A DNA stretch of 64,000 bases from an uncultured Phocaeicola sp. (GCA_948956705.1 CARCZS010000005.1:1-64000); one strand, 5' to 3'. Shown: positions 18,391-27,892, counted from the stretch's first letter. Translations and numbers: made by a program. Notes: generated by a model not told the origin, from the sequence alone.

Positions 18391-20733
18391 ATGCAAAAAA
18401 ATCTTGTAATTGTAGAGTCACCCGCAAAAGCCAAGACCATAGAAAAATTCTTAGGAGAAGACTATAAAGTCCTTTCCAGTTACGGGCATATCCGTGATTT
18501 AAAGAAGAAGGACTTCAGTATCAATGTAGAGAAGGGATTTGAACCGACTTATGAGATACCTCCTGATAAGACAAAACTGGTAAGTGAGTTGAAAGCTGCG
18601 GCGAAAAAAGCCGATATGGTGTGGCTCGCATCCGATGAGGACCGTGAGGGAGAAGCCATTTCGTGGCATTTATATGAAGTGTTGAAATTGGATCCGAAGA
18701 GGACAAAGCGTATTGTATTCCACGAGATAACCAAAACTGCGATATTAAAAGCCATTGAAACCCCGCGTGACATAGATGAGAATCTTGTAAATGCTCAGCA
18801 GGCGCGTCGTATCTTGGACAGAATTGTGGGCTTTGAGCTTTCTCCTATTTTATGGAAGAAGGTAAAACCTGCTCTTTCTGCCGGTCGTGTGCAGTCTGTT
18901 GCCGTTCGGTTGATTGTGGAACGTGAGCGTGAGGTGCATGCTTTTGTCAGCGAACCTTCTTATCGTGTAACTGCTATATTTGAAGCTCCTGATGCCGATG
19001 GCAATAAAACGGAAGTAAGGGCTGAATTGAGCAAACGTTTCAAGACAAAAGAAGAGGCTCAAGCATTCCTTGAATTGTGTAAGGATGCGGATTTCTCGAT
19101 TGAAGATATTACAACCCGTCCGGTTAAAAAGTCGCCGGCAGCTCCATTTACTACTTCTACTTTGCAGCAGGAGGCTGCCCGGAAGTTAGGATTTACGGTT
19201 GCGCAGACCATGATGGTGGCGCAACGTTTATATGAAAGCGGACAAATTACTTATATGCGTACCGACTCTGTGAATCTTTCGGATTTGGCATTGGCTGCCA
19301 GCAAGTCGACGGTCATGTCGCTGATGGGGGAAAAATATGTAAAGACACGTCAGTTTGCAACGAAGACAAAAGGTGCACAAGAGGCTCATGAGGCAATCCG
19401 TCCAACGGATATGGCGAATGAGACCATCGAAGGAACAGCACAAGAGCAGAAACTGTATGAACTGATTTGGAAACGTACTGTTGCATCACAGATGGCGGAG
19501 GCTGAACTCGAAAAGACCACTGCTACCATCTCTATCAGTAATAGTGAAGAAACTTTCGTTGCTATTGGCGAGGTTGTGATTTTTGATGGTTACTTGCGTG
19601 TATATAAAGAGTCTTATGATGACGATAACGAGCAGGAGGATGAAAGCCGCTTATTGCCTCCTTTGAGCAAGGGACAGTCATTGGAAAATAAAGAAATTTC
19701 TGCTACTCAGCGTTTCAGTATGTGTCCTCCGCGCTATACCGAAGCCAGTCTGGTGCGTAAGCTGGAGGAACTGGGAATCGGTCGTCCGTCTACATATGCT
19801 CCTACTATATCGACAGTCCAACAACGTGGCTACGTGGTAAAAGGAAACAGTGAAGGCGTAAAACGTCCTTATGAAATATTGAAACTGAAAGGAAATAAGA
19901 TAACCGAAACCATCAAGACGGAAACGACCGGGAATGAGAAGTCTAAGTTGCTGCCTACTGATGTAGGTATTGTGGTTAATGACTTTCTGATGTCATTCTT
20001 TCCTGAAATTATGGATTATAATTTCACCGCAAATGTTGAAAAAGAGTTTGATGAAGTAGCGGAAGGTGAGAAAGAATGGACCAGTGTGATGAAGAACTTC
20101 TATGACGGTTTTCATCCGTTGGTGGACAAGACCATGAATGCGAAGAGCGAGCATAAGGTGGGTGAAAGAATGCTTGGAAATGACCCGGTGACTGGAAAAC
20201 CTGTGTCGGTAAAAATCGGTCGATTTGGTCCGATGATACAGATAGGGGTAGCCGATGATGAGGAAAAACCCAAGTTTGCGCATTTGCCGAAAGGTCTTTC
20301 GATAGAAACAATTACGTTGGAAGAAGCGCTTGATTCGTTCAAACTCCCCAAAACTTTGGGTGAATATGAAGGCAAGACAGTGACGGTAGGAGTGGGGCGG
20401 TTTGGTCCTTATGTCCGTCATAATAATGTGTTCGTATCTATCCCCAAGGGTGAAGACCCGATGGAAGTAACCTTGGAAGGAGCGATTGAAATGATTAATG
20501 CCAAGCGCGAAGCTGCCGAAAAGAAGGTTATTAAAACATTTCATGAAGAACCGGATTTGCAGATTCTGAATGGTCGGTACGGACCTTATATCGCTTATCA
20601 GAAAAAGAACTATAAGATTCCTGAAAGTGTAGAGCCGAAAGATTTAAACCTGGAGACCTGCTTTAAGGTGATAGAATTGCAGAAAGAAAAAAGTGAAACT
20701 CGTAAACGGGTGGCTGCTAAGAAAAAGAAATGA
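18391..20733 (+). CDS. topA: DNA topoisomerase I
   Basis: Type IA topoisomerase that relaxes negative supercoils by transient single-strand breakage. The 780 residues begin with the Toprim domain (VESPAKAKTIEKFLG, and the acidic DEDREGEAISWH cluster near residue 80). The core carries the catalytic tyrosine Tyr288 in YMRTDSVNLS and a GRPSTYAPTISTVQQRGY segment. The C-terminal region lacks the cysteine zinc fingers of the E. coli enzyme; it has instead repeats of the GRFGPMIQIG/GRFGPYVRHN/GRYGPYIAYQ type and ends in a lysine-rich tail. The stop overlaps the aroK start (ATGA). Confidence 0.97.
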   Translation: MQKNLVIVESPAKAKTIEKFLGEDYKVLSSYGHIRDLKKKDFSINVEKGFEPTYEIPPDKTKLVSELKAAAKKADMVWLASDEDREGEAISWHLYEVLKLDPKRTKRIVFHEITKTAILKAIETPRDIDENLVNAQQARRILDRIVGFELSPILWKKVKPALSAGRVQSVAVRLIVEREREVHAFVSEPSYRVTAIFEAPDADGNKTEVRAELSKRFKTKEEAQAFLELCKDADFSIEDITTRPVKKSPAAPFTTSTLQQEAARKLGFTVAQTMMVAQRLYESGQITYMRTDSVNLSDLALAASKSTVMSLMGEKYVKTRQFATKTKGAQEAHEAIRPTDMANETIEGTAQEQKLYELIWKRTVASQMAEAELEKTTATISISNSEETFVAIGEVVIFDGYLRVYKESYDDDNEQEDESRLLPPLSKGQSLENKEISATQRFSMCPPRYTEASLVRKLEELGIGRPSTYAPTISTVQQRGYVVKGNSEGVKRPYEILKLKGNKITETIKTETTGNEKSKLLPTDVGIVVNDFLMSFFPEIMDYNFTANVEKEFDEVAEGEKEWTSVMKNFYDGFHPLVDKTMNAKSEHKVGERMLGNDPVTGKPVSVKIGRFGPMIQIGVADDEEKPKFAHLPKGLSIETITLEEALDSFKLPKTLGEYEGKTVTVGVGRFGPYVRHNNVFVSIPKGEDPMEVTLEGAIEMINAKREAAEKKVIKTFHEEPDLQILNGRYGPYIAYQKKNYKIPESVEPKDLNLETCFKVIELQKEKSETRKRVAAKKKK

Positions 20734-21257
20734 CACGTATATTTTTAATAGGATATATGGGTGCGGGAAAAACGACTTTAGGTAAAGCGTTTTCCCGCGA
20801 ACTGGGTCTTACTTTCATAGACTTGGATTGGTATATTGAGGAGCGTTTTCACAAAACTGTCCAGCAGTTGTTTTCAGAACGCGGAGAACAGGGTTTCCGC
20901 GAACTGGAGCAAAAGATGCTGCATGAGGTGGCTGAGTTTGAAGATGTTGTAATTTCGGCCGGTGGAGGCACTCCTTGTTTTTTTGACAATATGGACTATA
21001 TGAATGCTTGCGGGGATACTGTGTTTCTTCAGGTGGAGCCCGAGGTATTGTTTCGCCGGCTGAAAGTGGCGAAGCAGCAGCGTCCGTTATTGGCAAACAA
21101 GAGCGATGAAGAATTGATGAACTTTATTTGTGAAGCGTTGCAGAAGCGTCATCCTTTTTATTCGCAGGCGAAGTTATTGTTTCGGGCTGATGAGTTGGAA
21201 GACAAGTCGCAGATACAGACTTCGGTAGATAGCTTGAGAAAGCTGCTGAATAAATAA
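20730..21257 (+). CDS. aroK: Shikimate kinase
   Basis: Phosphorylates shikimate at the 3-hydroxyl with ATP, a step of chorismate synthesis. The 175 residues show the P-loop GYMGAGKTT (about 8-16), the substrate-binding aspartate in FIDLDWYIE (about 31-39), the SAGGGTP loop (about 77-83) and the lid region around KQQRPLL. Length and motif order are standard. It overlaps the topA stop by four bases, so it is translationally coupled to topA. Confidence 0.96.
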   Translation: MTRIFLIGYMGAGKTTLGKAFSRELGLTFIDLDWYIEERFHKTVQQLFSERGEQGFRELEQKMLHEVAEFEDVVISAGGGTPCFFDNMDYMNACGDTVFLQVEPEVLFRRLKVAKQQRPLLANKSDEELMNFICEALQKRHPFYSQAKLLFRADELEDKSQIQTSVDSLRKLLNK

Positions 21258-21317
21258 ACAGATTAAAAAGTTATAATCTATTTAGTAAAAGTATACACTC
21301 TTTGCACAGAACAAGAA

Positions 21318-23210
21318 ATGAGAAAATGGCGTATTGAAGATTCGGAAGAACTCTACAACATTACAGGTTGGGGAACTTCGTACTTTAGTATCAATGACAA
21401 AGGTCATGTAGTGGTAACTCCCCGTAAGAACGGTGTCGCAGTCGATTTGAAAGAATTGGTGGACGAGCTTCAGTTACGGGATGTCGCAGCACCTATGCTG
21501 GTCCGTTTCCCGGATATTCTTGATAATCGTATCGAAAAAATCTCGAAATGTTTCAAGCAAGCATCCGAAGAGTATGGTTATAAAGCTGAAAACTTTATCA
21601 TCTATCCTATTAAAGTGAACCAGATGCGTCCGGTGGTAGAAGAAATCATAAGTCATGGCAAGAAGTTTAATTTAGGACTGGAAGCCGGTTCCAAGCCCGA
21701 ACTGCATGCAGTGATTGCCATCAACACGGATTCGGACTCACTGATTATCTGCAACGGATATAAAGACGAGAGCTATATTGAGTTGGCTCTACTGGCACAG
21801 AAGATGGGAAAGCGTATCTTTCTGGTCGTAGAGAAGATGAATGAGCTACGCTTGATTGCAAAGATGGCGAAGCAGCTCAATGTACGTCCTAATATCGGTA
21901 TCCGTATTAAACTGGCTTCTTCGGGCAGTGGAAAATGGGAGGATAGCGGCGGCGATGCCAGTAAATTCGGACTGACTTCCAGTGAGTTGCTGGAAGCACT
22001 TGACTTTTTGGAAAAGAAAGATATGAAAGACTGTTTGAAACTGATTCATTTCCATATCGGCAGTCAAGTAACCAAGATACGTCGTATAAAAACTGCTTTA
22101 CGCGAAGCTTCACAGTTTTATGTGCAATTGCATGCGATGGGCTTTAGTATTGAGTTTGTTGATATTGGAGGAGGTTTGGGGGTAGACTATGATGGTACCC
22201 GCTCTTCCAATAGTGAGAGCAGTGTGAATTATTCCATTCAGGAGTATGTAAACGACTCTATCTCTACACTGGTAGATGCAAGTGATAAAAATAACATTCC
22301 GCATCCCAATATCATTACAGAGAGTGGACGTTCATTGACGGCACACCATTCGGTACTCATCTTTGAAGTGCTCGAAACAGCCACTTTACCCGAAATGGAT
22401 GAAGAGTTTGAGGTCAGTGAAAAAGATCATGAGCTGGTGCATGAGTTGTATGAAATATGGGATAATCTGAATCAGAGCCGTATGCTGGAAGCATGGCACG
22501 ATGCACAACAGATTCGAGAAGAGGCGCTTGACTTGTTTAGCCATGGTATTGTCGATTTAAAAACCCGTGCACAGATAGAACGTCTCTATTGGTCTGTGAC
22601 TCGTGAGATTAATCAGATTGCTTCGGGATTAAAACATGCTCCCGATGAATTCCGTAAATTGGATAAACTGTTGGCTGATAAATATTTCTGCAACTTTTCG
22701 CTTTTCCAATCTTTGCCGGACTCTTGGGCGATAGACCAGATATTCCCTATTATGCCTATCCAAAGACTGGACGAGAAGCCCGACCGGAATGCTACTTTGC
22801 AAGATATTACTTGTGACTCTGACGGAAAGATAGCCAACTTTATATCTACTCGTTATGTATCGCACGACTTGCCTGTACACTCATTGAAGCAAAAAGACTC
22901 TTATTATATAGGTGTCTTTTTGGTAGGAGCTTATCAGGAAATTTTGGGAGATATGCACAATTTGTTCGGCGATACGAATGCAGTGCATGTATCGGTGGAT
23001 GATAAAGGATATTCTATTGACCAGGTGATTGATGGCGAGACCGTGGCCGAAGTGCTGGATTATGTTCAGTATAATCCGAAGAAACTGGTGCGCACATTGG
23101 AAACTTGGGTGACTAAATCTGTAAAAGAAGGCAAAATCTCGGTAGAAGAAGGAAAGGAATTCTTGTCCAACTATCGTTCCGGCCTTTATGGATATACTTA
23201 TTTGGAATAA
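21318..23210 (+). CDS. speA: Biosynthetic arginine decarboxylase
   Basis: PLP enzyme that makes agmatine from arginine at the start of spermidine synthesis. The 630 residues match the SpeA family in length. The PLP lysine lies in YPIKVNQMR, and HFHIGSQV and the FVDIGGGLGVDYDG phosphate-binding segment follow. The C-terminal half carries SLFQSLPDSWAIDQIFPIMP, typical of SpeA. argB starts 9 bases after its stop, which places two arginine-using or arginine-forming steps on one transcript. Confidence 0.96.
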   Translation: MRKWRIEDSEELYNITGWGTSYFSINDKGHVVVTPRKNGVAVDLKELVDELQLRDVAAPMLVRFPDILDNRIEKISKCFKQASEEYGYKAENFIIYPIKVNQMRPVVEEIISHGKKFNLGLEAGSKPELHAVIAINTDSDSLIICNGYKDESYIELALLAQKMGKRIFLVVEKMNELRLIAKMAKQLNVRPNIGIRIKLASSGSGKWEDSGGDASKFGLTSSELLEALDFLEKKDMKDCLKLIHFHIGSQVTKIRRIKTALREASQFYVQLHAMGFSIEFVDIGGGLGVDYDGTRSSNSESSVNYSIQEYVNDSISTLVDASDKNNIPHPNIITESGRSLTAHHSVLIFEVLETATLPEMDEEFEVSEKDHELVHELYEIWDNLNQSRMLEAWHDAQQIREEALDLFSHGIVDLKTRAQIERLYWSVTREINQIASGLKHAPDEFRKLDKLLADKYFCNFSLFQSLPDSWAIDQIFPIMPIQRLDEKPDRNATLQDITCDSDGKIANFISTRYVSHDLPVHSLKQKDSYYIGVFLVGAYQEILGDMHNLFGDTNAVHVSVDDKGYSIDQVIDGETVAEVLDYVQYNPKKLVRTLETWVTKSVKEGKISVEEGKEFLSNYRSGLYGYTYLE

Positions 23211-23219
23211 CATAAAACG

Positions 23220-23993
23220 ATGAAAGAAAAACTGACTATAATAAAGGTAGGCGGAAAGATTGTAGAGGAAGAAGCTACGCTAAACCGGCTTTTGGCTGAC
23301 TTTTCCGCTATCGAAGGATATAAACTGTTGGTGCATGGTGGGGGACGTTCTGCCACCAAACTGGCAGCCCGACTGGGTATTGAAAGTAAAATGGTGAACG
23401 GTCGTCGTATTACGGATGCCGAGACTCTGAAAGTGGTAACCATGGTTTACGGTGGACTGGTCAATAAGAATATCGTTGCCGGTCTGCAAGCTAGAGGAGT
23501 GAATGCTATCGGGCTGACCGGAGCGGATATGAACGTAATCCGTTCAGTGAAACGCCCGGTGAAGGATGTGGATTACGGCTATGTGGGTGATGTGGAAAAG
23601 GTGAATGCCGATTTTCTAGCCACATTGATTCGCCAAGGTATCGTTCCTGTCATGGCTCCTCTGACACATGACGGACAGGGAAGCATGCTGAATACGAATG
23701 CCGATACTATTGCCGGAGAAACAGCAAAAGCGTTGGCGTCACTCTTTGATGTGACACTTGTCTATTGTTTTGAGAAGAAAGGCGTATTGCGTGACGAAAA
23801 TGACGATGATAGCGTCATTCCCATTATTACTCCCGAAGAGTTTAAAGAATATGTAGCCCGGGGTATCATTCAGGGAGGGATGATACCTAAACTGGAAAAC
23901 TCCTTTTCTGCCATTGATGCAGGAGTGAGCCAGGTGGTAATTACCTTAGCTTCAGCCATTAAAGGAGAAGGTGGAACAATAATCAAAAAATAA
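23220..23993 (+). CDS. argB: Acetylglutamate (probably N-succinylglutamate) kinase
   Basis: Amino-acid kinase of the arginine pathway, phosphorylating an N-acylated glutamate. The 257 residues show the ATP-binding KVGGKIVEE (about 9-17), the HGGGRSATKLA substrate loop, and GGMIPKLENSFSAIDAGV near the C terminus. In Bacteroides fragilis the later ornithine transcarbamylase step uses N-succinylornithine, so in this group the physiological substrate may be N-succinylglutamate; the sequence alone does not settle this. The gene lies 9 bases downstream of speA. Confidence 0.93.
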   Translation: MKEKLTIIKVGGKIVEEEATLNRLLADFSAIEGYKLLVHGGGRSATKLAARLGIESKMVNGRRITDAETLKVVTMVYGGLVNKNIVAGLQARGVNAIGLTGADMNVIRSVKRPVKDVDYGYVGDVEKVNADFLATLIRQGIVPVMAPLTHDGQGSMLNTNADTIAGETAKALASLFDVTLVYCFEKKGVLRDENDDDSVIPIITPEEFKEYVARGIIQGGMIPKLENSFSAIDAGVSQVVITLASAIKGEGGTIIKK

Positions 23994-24007
23994 TTCAAAA
24001 AAATAAG

Positions 24008-24041
24008 CGGGTGAGTGTAACTTTTGTACATCTCACCCGTC
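24008..24041 (+). promoter_or_regulatory. ECF-type promoter inside an inverted repeat
   Basis: TGTAAC (24016-24021) and CGTC (24038-24041) are separated by 16 bases, as in ECF-sigma promoters of the GTAAC/CGTC type. The 8-base arms CGGGTGAG (24008-24015) and CTCACCCG (24032-24039) flank and partly overlap it. The sigma start codon is 15 bases after CGTC. This suggests an autoregulated sigma gene; the hairpin could also terminate the argB transcript. Confidence 0.6.
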
Positions 24042-24055
24042 ATTATTACAGAGCA

Positions 24056-24565
24056 ATGCAAGAAATCAGTTTCCGAAACGACATTTTGCCCCTGAAAGAC
24101 AAACTCTACAGGTTGGCTTTTCGTATTACGCTGAACAGTGCTGAAGCGGAGGATGTGGTGCAGGATACGATGATTAGGGTATGGAATAAACGTGATGAGT
24201 GGCCGAATTTTGAATCCATCGAAGCCTACTGCCTGACGGTAGCAAGAAATCTGGCAATAGACCGGAGTGAAAAGATAGATTCACAGCACATGGAATTGAC
24301 ACCCGAAACACAGGAACTGCCCGATGCATTGAACCCTTACGAACAGTTGGCACAGAGTGAGCAATTAGGTTTGATTCACCGCCTGCTGAACGAACTTCCC
24401 GAAAAGCAACGAAGTATTATGCAGTTGCGGGATATTGAAGGAAAGAGCTATAAAGAAATTGCAGATATTTTGCAGATACCGGAAGAGCAGGTGAAAATAA
24501 ATCTTTTTCGGGGTCGGCAAAAGATAAAACAAAGATATACTGAAATAGAAAATTATGGATTATAA
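24056..24565 (+). CDS. ECF-family RNA polymerase sigma factor
   Basis: Alternative sigma factor of the extracytoplasmic-function type. With the start at MQEISFRND the protein has 169 residues: region 2 (about 10-75, with RLAFRITLNSAEAEDVVQD and YCLTVARNLAIDR) and region 4 (about 110-165, with LPEKQRSIMQLRDIEGKSYK and the IPEEQVKINLFRGRQ recognition helix). I chose this start because the earlier in-frame start would place the coding region on top of the GTAAC/CGTC promoter. The downstream membrane-protein gene overlaps its end by 11 bases and is its likely anti-sigma partner. Confidence 0.93.
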   Translation: MQEISFRNDILPLKDKLYRLAFRITLNSAEAEDVVQDTMIRVWNKRDEWPNFESIEAYCLTVARNLAIDRSEKIDSQHMELTPETQELPDALNPYEQLAQSEQLGLIHRLLNELPEKQRSIMQLRDIEGKSYKEIADILQIPEEQVKINLFRGRQKIKQRYTEIENYGL

Positions 24566-25028
24566 GTACATTGAACAGTTATTGGAGCGCTACTGGAACT
24601 GTGAGACTTCTTTGGAAGAGGAACAGATTTTGCGTTCTTTCTTTCGTCAGAAAGAGATTCCTGCTCATTTACTCCGTTACAAGGCAATGTTTGCTTATCA
24701 GGAGATTGAGAAGGAGAGAGGGCTGGGCAGTGACTTTGATGCCAAGGTTCTGGCCCGGGTGGAAAAACCGGTTGTGAAAGCGCAACGCCTCACTTTGAGA
24801 ACGCGCTTTATGCCGTTGTTCAAGGCTGCTGCTATGATAGCTGTCTTGTTTGTGATGGGAACGGTGGTGCAACGTTCCATGCAGGATGATGGTAGTGATG
24901 TGGTGTATATGCATGACGACTACCGTGATACGGCAAATGACCCGCAAGTGGCTTATGAACCGGTGTTGCCAATAGATACGGTTACAAAGATAGCCGCAGA
25001 TGAGGCAGCGACAGGAGTAAAGAAGTAG
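24555..25028 (+). CDS. Single-pass membrane protein, likely anti-sigma partner
   Basis: 157 residues without a signal peptide. A cytoplasmic, charged N-terminal part (1-80, starting MDYKYIEQLLERYWNCETSLEEEQ) is followed by one membrane helix (about 87-106, FKAAAMIAVLFVMGTVV) and a periplasmic tail of about 50 residues. This topology and the 11-base overlap with the sigma gene fit an anti-sigma factor that holds the sigma factor at the membrane. I see no recognisable zinc-binding anti-sigma (ZAS) motif, so the role is inferred from topology and position. Confidence 0.7.
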   Translation: MDYKYIEQLLERYWNCETSLEEEQILRSFFRQKEIPAHLLRYKAMFAYQEIEKERGLGSDFDAKVLARVEKPVVKAQRLTLRTRFMPLFKAAAMIAVLFVMGTVVQRSMQDDGSDVVYMHDDYRDTANDPQVAYEPVLPIDTVTKIAADEAATGVKK

Positions 25029-25149
25029 ATAACATTTTCATTTGCTTTTATATATAAATAGATAGTTAGTGCTTATTAAAACAACTTTTTAATTCGAGGC
25101 TGTGAAGTTTCAATTCTCTCAAATTTTAAATTAACTAACTAAATAATGT

Positions 25150-25185
25150 AAAAAGGATTACCGCGTGAGCAGTAATCCTTTTTTT
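25150..25185. terminator. Bidirectional terminator between sigma operon and GIN-domain gene
   Basis: Perfect arms AAAAAGGATTAC and GTAATCCTTTTTTT around a 10-base loop. It separates the plus-strand sigma operon from the facing minus-strand lipoprotein gene. Confidence 0.85.
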
Positions 25186-25226
25186 GGTAGATAATCTAAT
25201 GTAAAGAGAGAGTTATGAAATGAGCT

Positions 25227-25943
25227 TTATCTTCTTTTTACGTTGCCGATACCTGATTTATTGATATCAGTAGTTGGAGGATTCCCAAAGTAATCGACAT
25301 TTCCTATTCCGTTTGTACTTACGGTTATCTTCCCTGATGCATAACAAGAAACATTTCCAATGCCCTTTTGTTCAATGACAACATCCGAAACAATCATATT
25401 TTTGGCGTTTAGGTTTCCAATGCCTTTGATGTGATAGCTGGCCTTCTCTGCCTTTCCTTTCAGCATTACATTGCCTATTCCGTCAGACCGTACACTTATA
25501 TTGTCGGCTATCAATTTGTCGGCTTTAAAATTTCCTGTTCCGTTGGAAATGATTTTTATATCATCCACTTTGATGGAATCTTTCAAGGTCATATTGCCTG
25601 TACCCTGTTGGCTGATGCTGCTTAGCTCGGGAGCAGTAATGGTGATTGTGACATTGTTGTCCTTCAAACCGCGGAACTTCACACCTTTCTTCATGGAGAT
25701 GTTCAGTGTACTGTCTTCCGAAGTAACAATAAGATTAGAAATGACATTGTCAGGACCATAGGCCTCTACAGTTGTGGCATTACTTTGCTTGAATACAATA
25801 TTGACGGTACCCTGGCTGGCAATATTATCGAATGCTTCCACACTGTATTTCTTGGTTATTTTGTTTTTACTGGGAGCAATGCCGTTTACACAGCTTGTCA
25901 GAGTCATAACCAGACCGAATAAGTAAAAGTATGTACGTTTCAT
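25227..25943 (-). CDS. Head-GIN-domain (DUF2807) lipoprotein
   Basis: 238 residues with a lipoprotein signal ending in the lipobox LTSC (cysteine 18), followed by a right-handed beta-helix-like DUF2807 domain. The domain shows repeated GIGN/GTGN turns (SQQGTGNMTLKD, SNGTGNFKAD, SDGIGNVMLKG, KGIGNLNAKN and others), each followed by a short beta-strand. Proteins of this family are anchored at the cell surface or in the periplasm, and their role is poorly known. The gene faces the ECF sigma operon across a shared terminator, so co-regulation is not shown. Confidence 0.88.
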   Translation of the reverse strand: MKRTYFYLFGLVMTLTSCVNGIAPSKNKITKKYSVEAFDNIASQGTVNIVFKQSNATTVEAYGPDNVISNLIVTSEDSTLNISMKKGVKFRGLKDNNVTITITAPELSSISQQGTGNMTLKDSIKVDDIKIISNGTGNFKADKLIADNISVRSDGIGNVMLKGKAEKASYHIKGIGNLNAKNMIVSDVVIEQKGIGNVSCYASGKITVSTNGIGNVDYFGNPPTTDINKSGIGNVKRR

Positions 25944-26033
25944 ATTTCTGTGTTTTTTTATTGGTTTCTATCTATTAGACGAAGAGGATAACAGTAAAGT
26001 TGCAATTTCCTCTTTTTTTTCTTGTGAATAATA

Positions 26034-26041
26034 TATCTTTG
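26034..26041 (+). promoter_or_regulatory. -7 promoter box of the YgjP-type gene
   Basis: TATCTTTG matches TAnnTTTG and overlaps an in-frame GTG at 26041. It therefore argues that translation begins at the ATG at 26050, giving an extremely short leader. Confidence 0.5.
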
Positions 26042-26049
26042 TGGCTGAT

Positions 26050-26754
26050 ATGGCAACAAAGAGAGTATTAGCTGACAAAGACTTCAACCGTATTATTGTG
26101 CGTACCCATCGTTTGGCACGTAACATTACCATGCGTGTAAAGCCGGATGGACTGCATGTTACGGTACCGCCTTACAGCCTAAGCAGTAAGGTGATGGAAG
26201 TTGTAGAGCAATATCGTGAACGTTTGTTGCAGGACTGGCAGAGGGTATGTAAGAAACCTATAGACTTGGACTTCCGTATTCAGGCTCCTTGTTTCAGGCT
26301 ATGGCTGGAAAAAGGCAATTTTACCTGTTTTTCTGTGCGGAATACGGAGGAAGGAATAAAAATCATTTGTCCCCGTGATGTTGACTTTACAAAGGAGGAG
26401 GTGCAGCGATTGGTGCGTAATGCCATTATCAGAGCGATGAAGAAAGCGGCCGCCGAATATTTGCCACCTTTGCTTGATGCATTGGCAGAACACTATGGCC
26501 TGTCATACAAACGAGTGAAGATAACCGGAAGTAAAGGACGCTGGGGCAGTTGCTCGGCAGTCGGAAGTATAAACCTTTCTTGTTATTTGATGCTGTTGCC
26601 TTCGCATCTGATGGATTATGTGTTGTTACATGAGTTGTCGCATACCAAAGAAATGAATCATGGTCCTCGTTTTTGGGAACTGCTGGATAGTATGACCGAG
26701 GGAAGGGCGCATCTGCTGCGGGCGGAGTTACGACAATTCAATACTGATTTTTAG
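26050..26754 (+). CDS. YgjP-type metal-dependent hydrolase (DUF45, M48-like)
   Basis: Putative zinc metallopeptidase of the YgjP/WLM-like group. From the ATG at 26050 it has 234 residues. The zinc motif is HELSH (His194, Glu195, His198), followed by a third ligand in NHGPRFW. The SKGRWGSCS segment upstream is typical of the family. There is no signal peptide, so it acts in the cytoplasm. I preferred this start over the GTG nine bases upstream because that GTG lies inside the promoter box. The substrate is unknown; family members occur next to restriction or repair genes in some bacteria, but no such neighbour is seen here. Confidence 0.88.
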   Translation: MATKRVLADKDFNRIIVRTHRLARNITMRVKPDGLHVTVPPYSLSSKVMEVVEQYRERLLQDWQRVCKKPIDLDFRIQAPCFRLWLEKGNFTCFSVRNTEEGIKIICPRDVDFTKEEVQRLVRNAIIRAMKKAAAEYLPPLLDALAEHYGLSYKRVKITGSKGRWGSCSAVGSINLSCYLMLLPSHLMDYVLLHELSHTKEMNHGPRFWELLDSMTEGRAHLLRAELRQFNTDF

Positions 26755-26948
26755 AAAGAATTTTGATATAAATATGCCGGATGTGAAAAGACATTTATGA
26801 AACGGTATTTTATAGGGAAAGACGGTCAAGTCAAAGAAAAAAATACTTCGTGCGGGAGAAATGGAAACATTTAAGCTGTAATAAAGTGTTTTTCCGATAA
26901 TATTTCTTATATTTGTTTCGATACCATAACCTTTAAATACGAACAAGC

Positions 26949-27593
26949 ATGACCGATCTTACTATTCTTATTGCTGTTATAGCATTGGCATTATGGCCGT
27001 TAACCTTTTTGCTCCTTCGCGTCCGTCACGAACGGAAAAAGCGCAGAGATCACCTTGACCGCATGACGAAAGAAGATTTGGAAGAAATCGGGACGGAAGA
27101 GTTGGTCATTGCTGTGTTGAAGAAGATAGGTTGTCAACCCGAGACGAATGAGGAAGGGCATATCGTGTTTAAGTATCAGGGAGATGATTTTTATATTGCT
27201 GTAGAGGATGAGGCTCGCTTTATCATGATTTGGAATCCATGGTGGGCTTCTATCAGCATCGAAAATCCGGCATTGCCTTACCTGAAAGAAATAGTAAACC
27301 TGGTGAATGTGGAATCGTTGGTTACTACTATCTATACTGCCGATGAAGACGAGAAGAATGTAGGACTTCATTCGAAATGCCACACGTTGTTTACTCCGAA
27401 AGAGGGGCCGTTGGATGAATATCTGAAAGCGATGCTTGACCATTTCTTTATTACTCATGACAGTATCAAAGAGAATCTGCAACAGTTGAGCAATGCTGCA
27501 TCGGAAAGTGACAAGCAGGAGCGTGTGAAGATTAAAGGTTTTGCCGCCTATAAAGACAACTCCACTCCGCTTCCGGTAGATGATAAGCAATAA
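26949..27593 (+). CDS. Membrane-anchored protein of unknown function
   Basis: 214 residues, not recognised with confidence. An N-terminal membrane helix (about 4-23, LTILIAVIALALWPLTFLLL) is followed by a basic stretch (RVRHERKKRRD) that predicts a cytoplasmic soluble domain. The soluble part (about 45-190) has alternating strands and helices, including FKYQGDDFYIAVEDEARFIM, and vaguely resembles the YbjN/secretion-chaperone fold; this is a guess. A TATATTTG box at 26908-26915 may be its promoter, and a strong terminator follows at 27893. It appears to be a single-gene unit. Confidence 0.7.
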   Translation: MTDLTILIAVIALALWPLTFLLLRVRHERKKRRDHLDRMTKEDLEEIGTEELVIAVLKKIGCQPETNEEGHIVFKYQGDDFYIAVEDEARFIMIWNPWWASISIENPALPYLKEIVNLVNVESLVTTIYTADEDEKNVGLHSKCHTLFTPKEGPLDEYLKAMLDHFFITHDSIKENLQQLSNAASESDKQERVKIKGFAAYKDNSTPLPVDDKQ

Positions 27594-27892
27594 TTATTAT
27601 AGAATCGGAAAAACTCTATAGGTATGGATTTGGGTGGTGTCCTGAAAGCTTTGTTATATCAGTGGGTGCACGGACAGGAAAGTTATAGTATTTTCTCCTT
27701 TCACACAAAGCAGGTGTTTCTTTCACGGTATATAGTTTTAAATCAGCACTTTATGATAGGAGTTGTGTGAAAGCAAGATAATTGATTCTTGTTTCCTGCT
27801 GAGTAAAACTGAATAACGCTTTTATTGTTGGCTGAGAAGATGGAAGTCTTTAAAAGACCAAGGCCTTTAAAAAAAACAATTAGGTGTTTTTC

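Noticed and set aside
26797..26874. 25-codon frame before the gene at 26949 (starting MKRYFIGKDG)
   Set aside because: No ribosome-binding site, and the -7 box of the next gene lies directly after it. It is too short to support on sequence alone.
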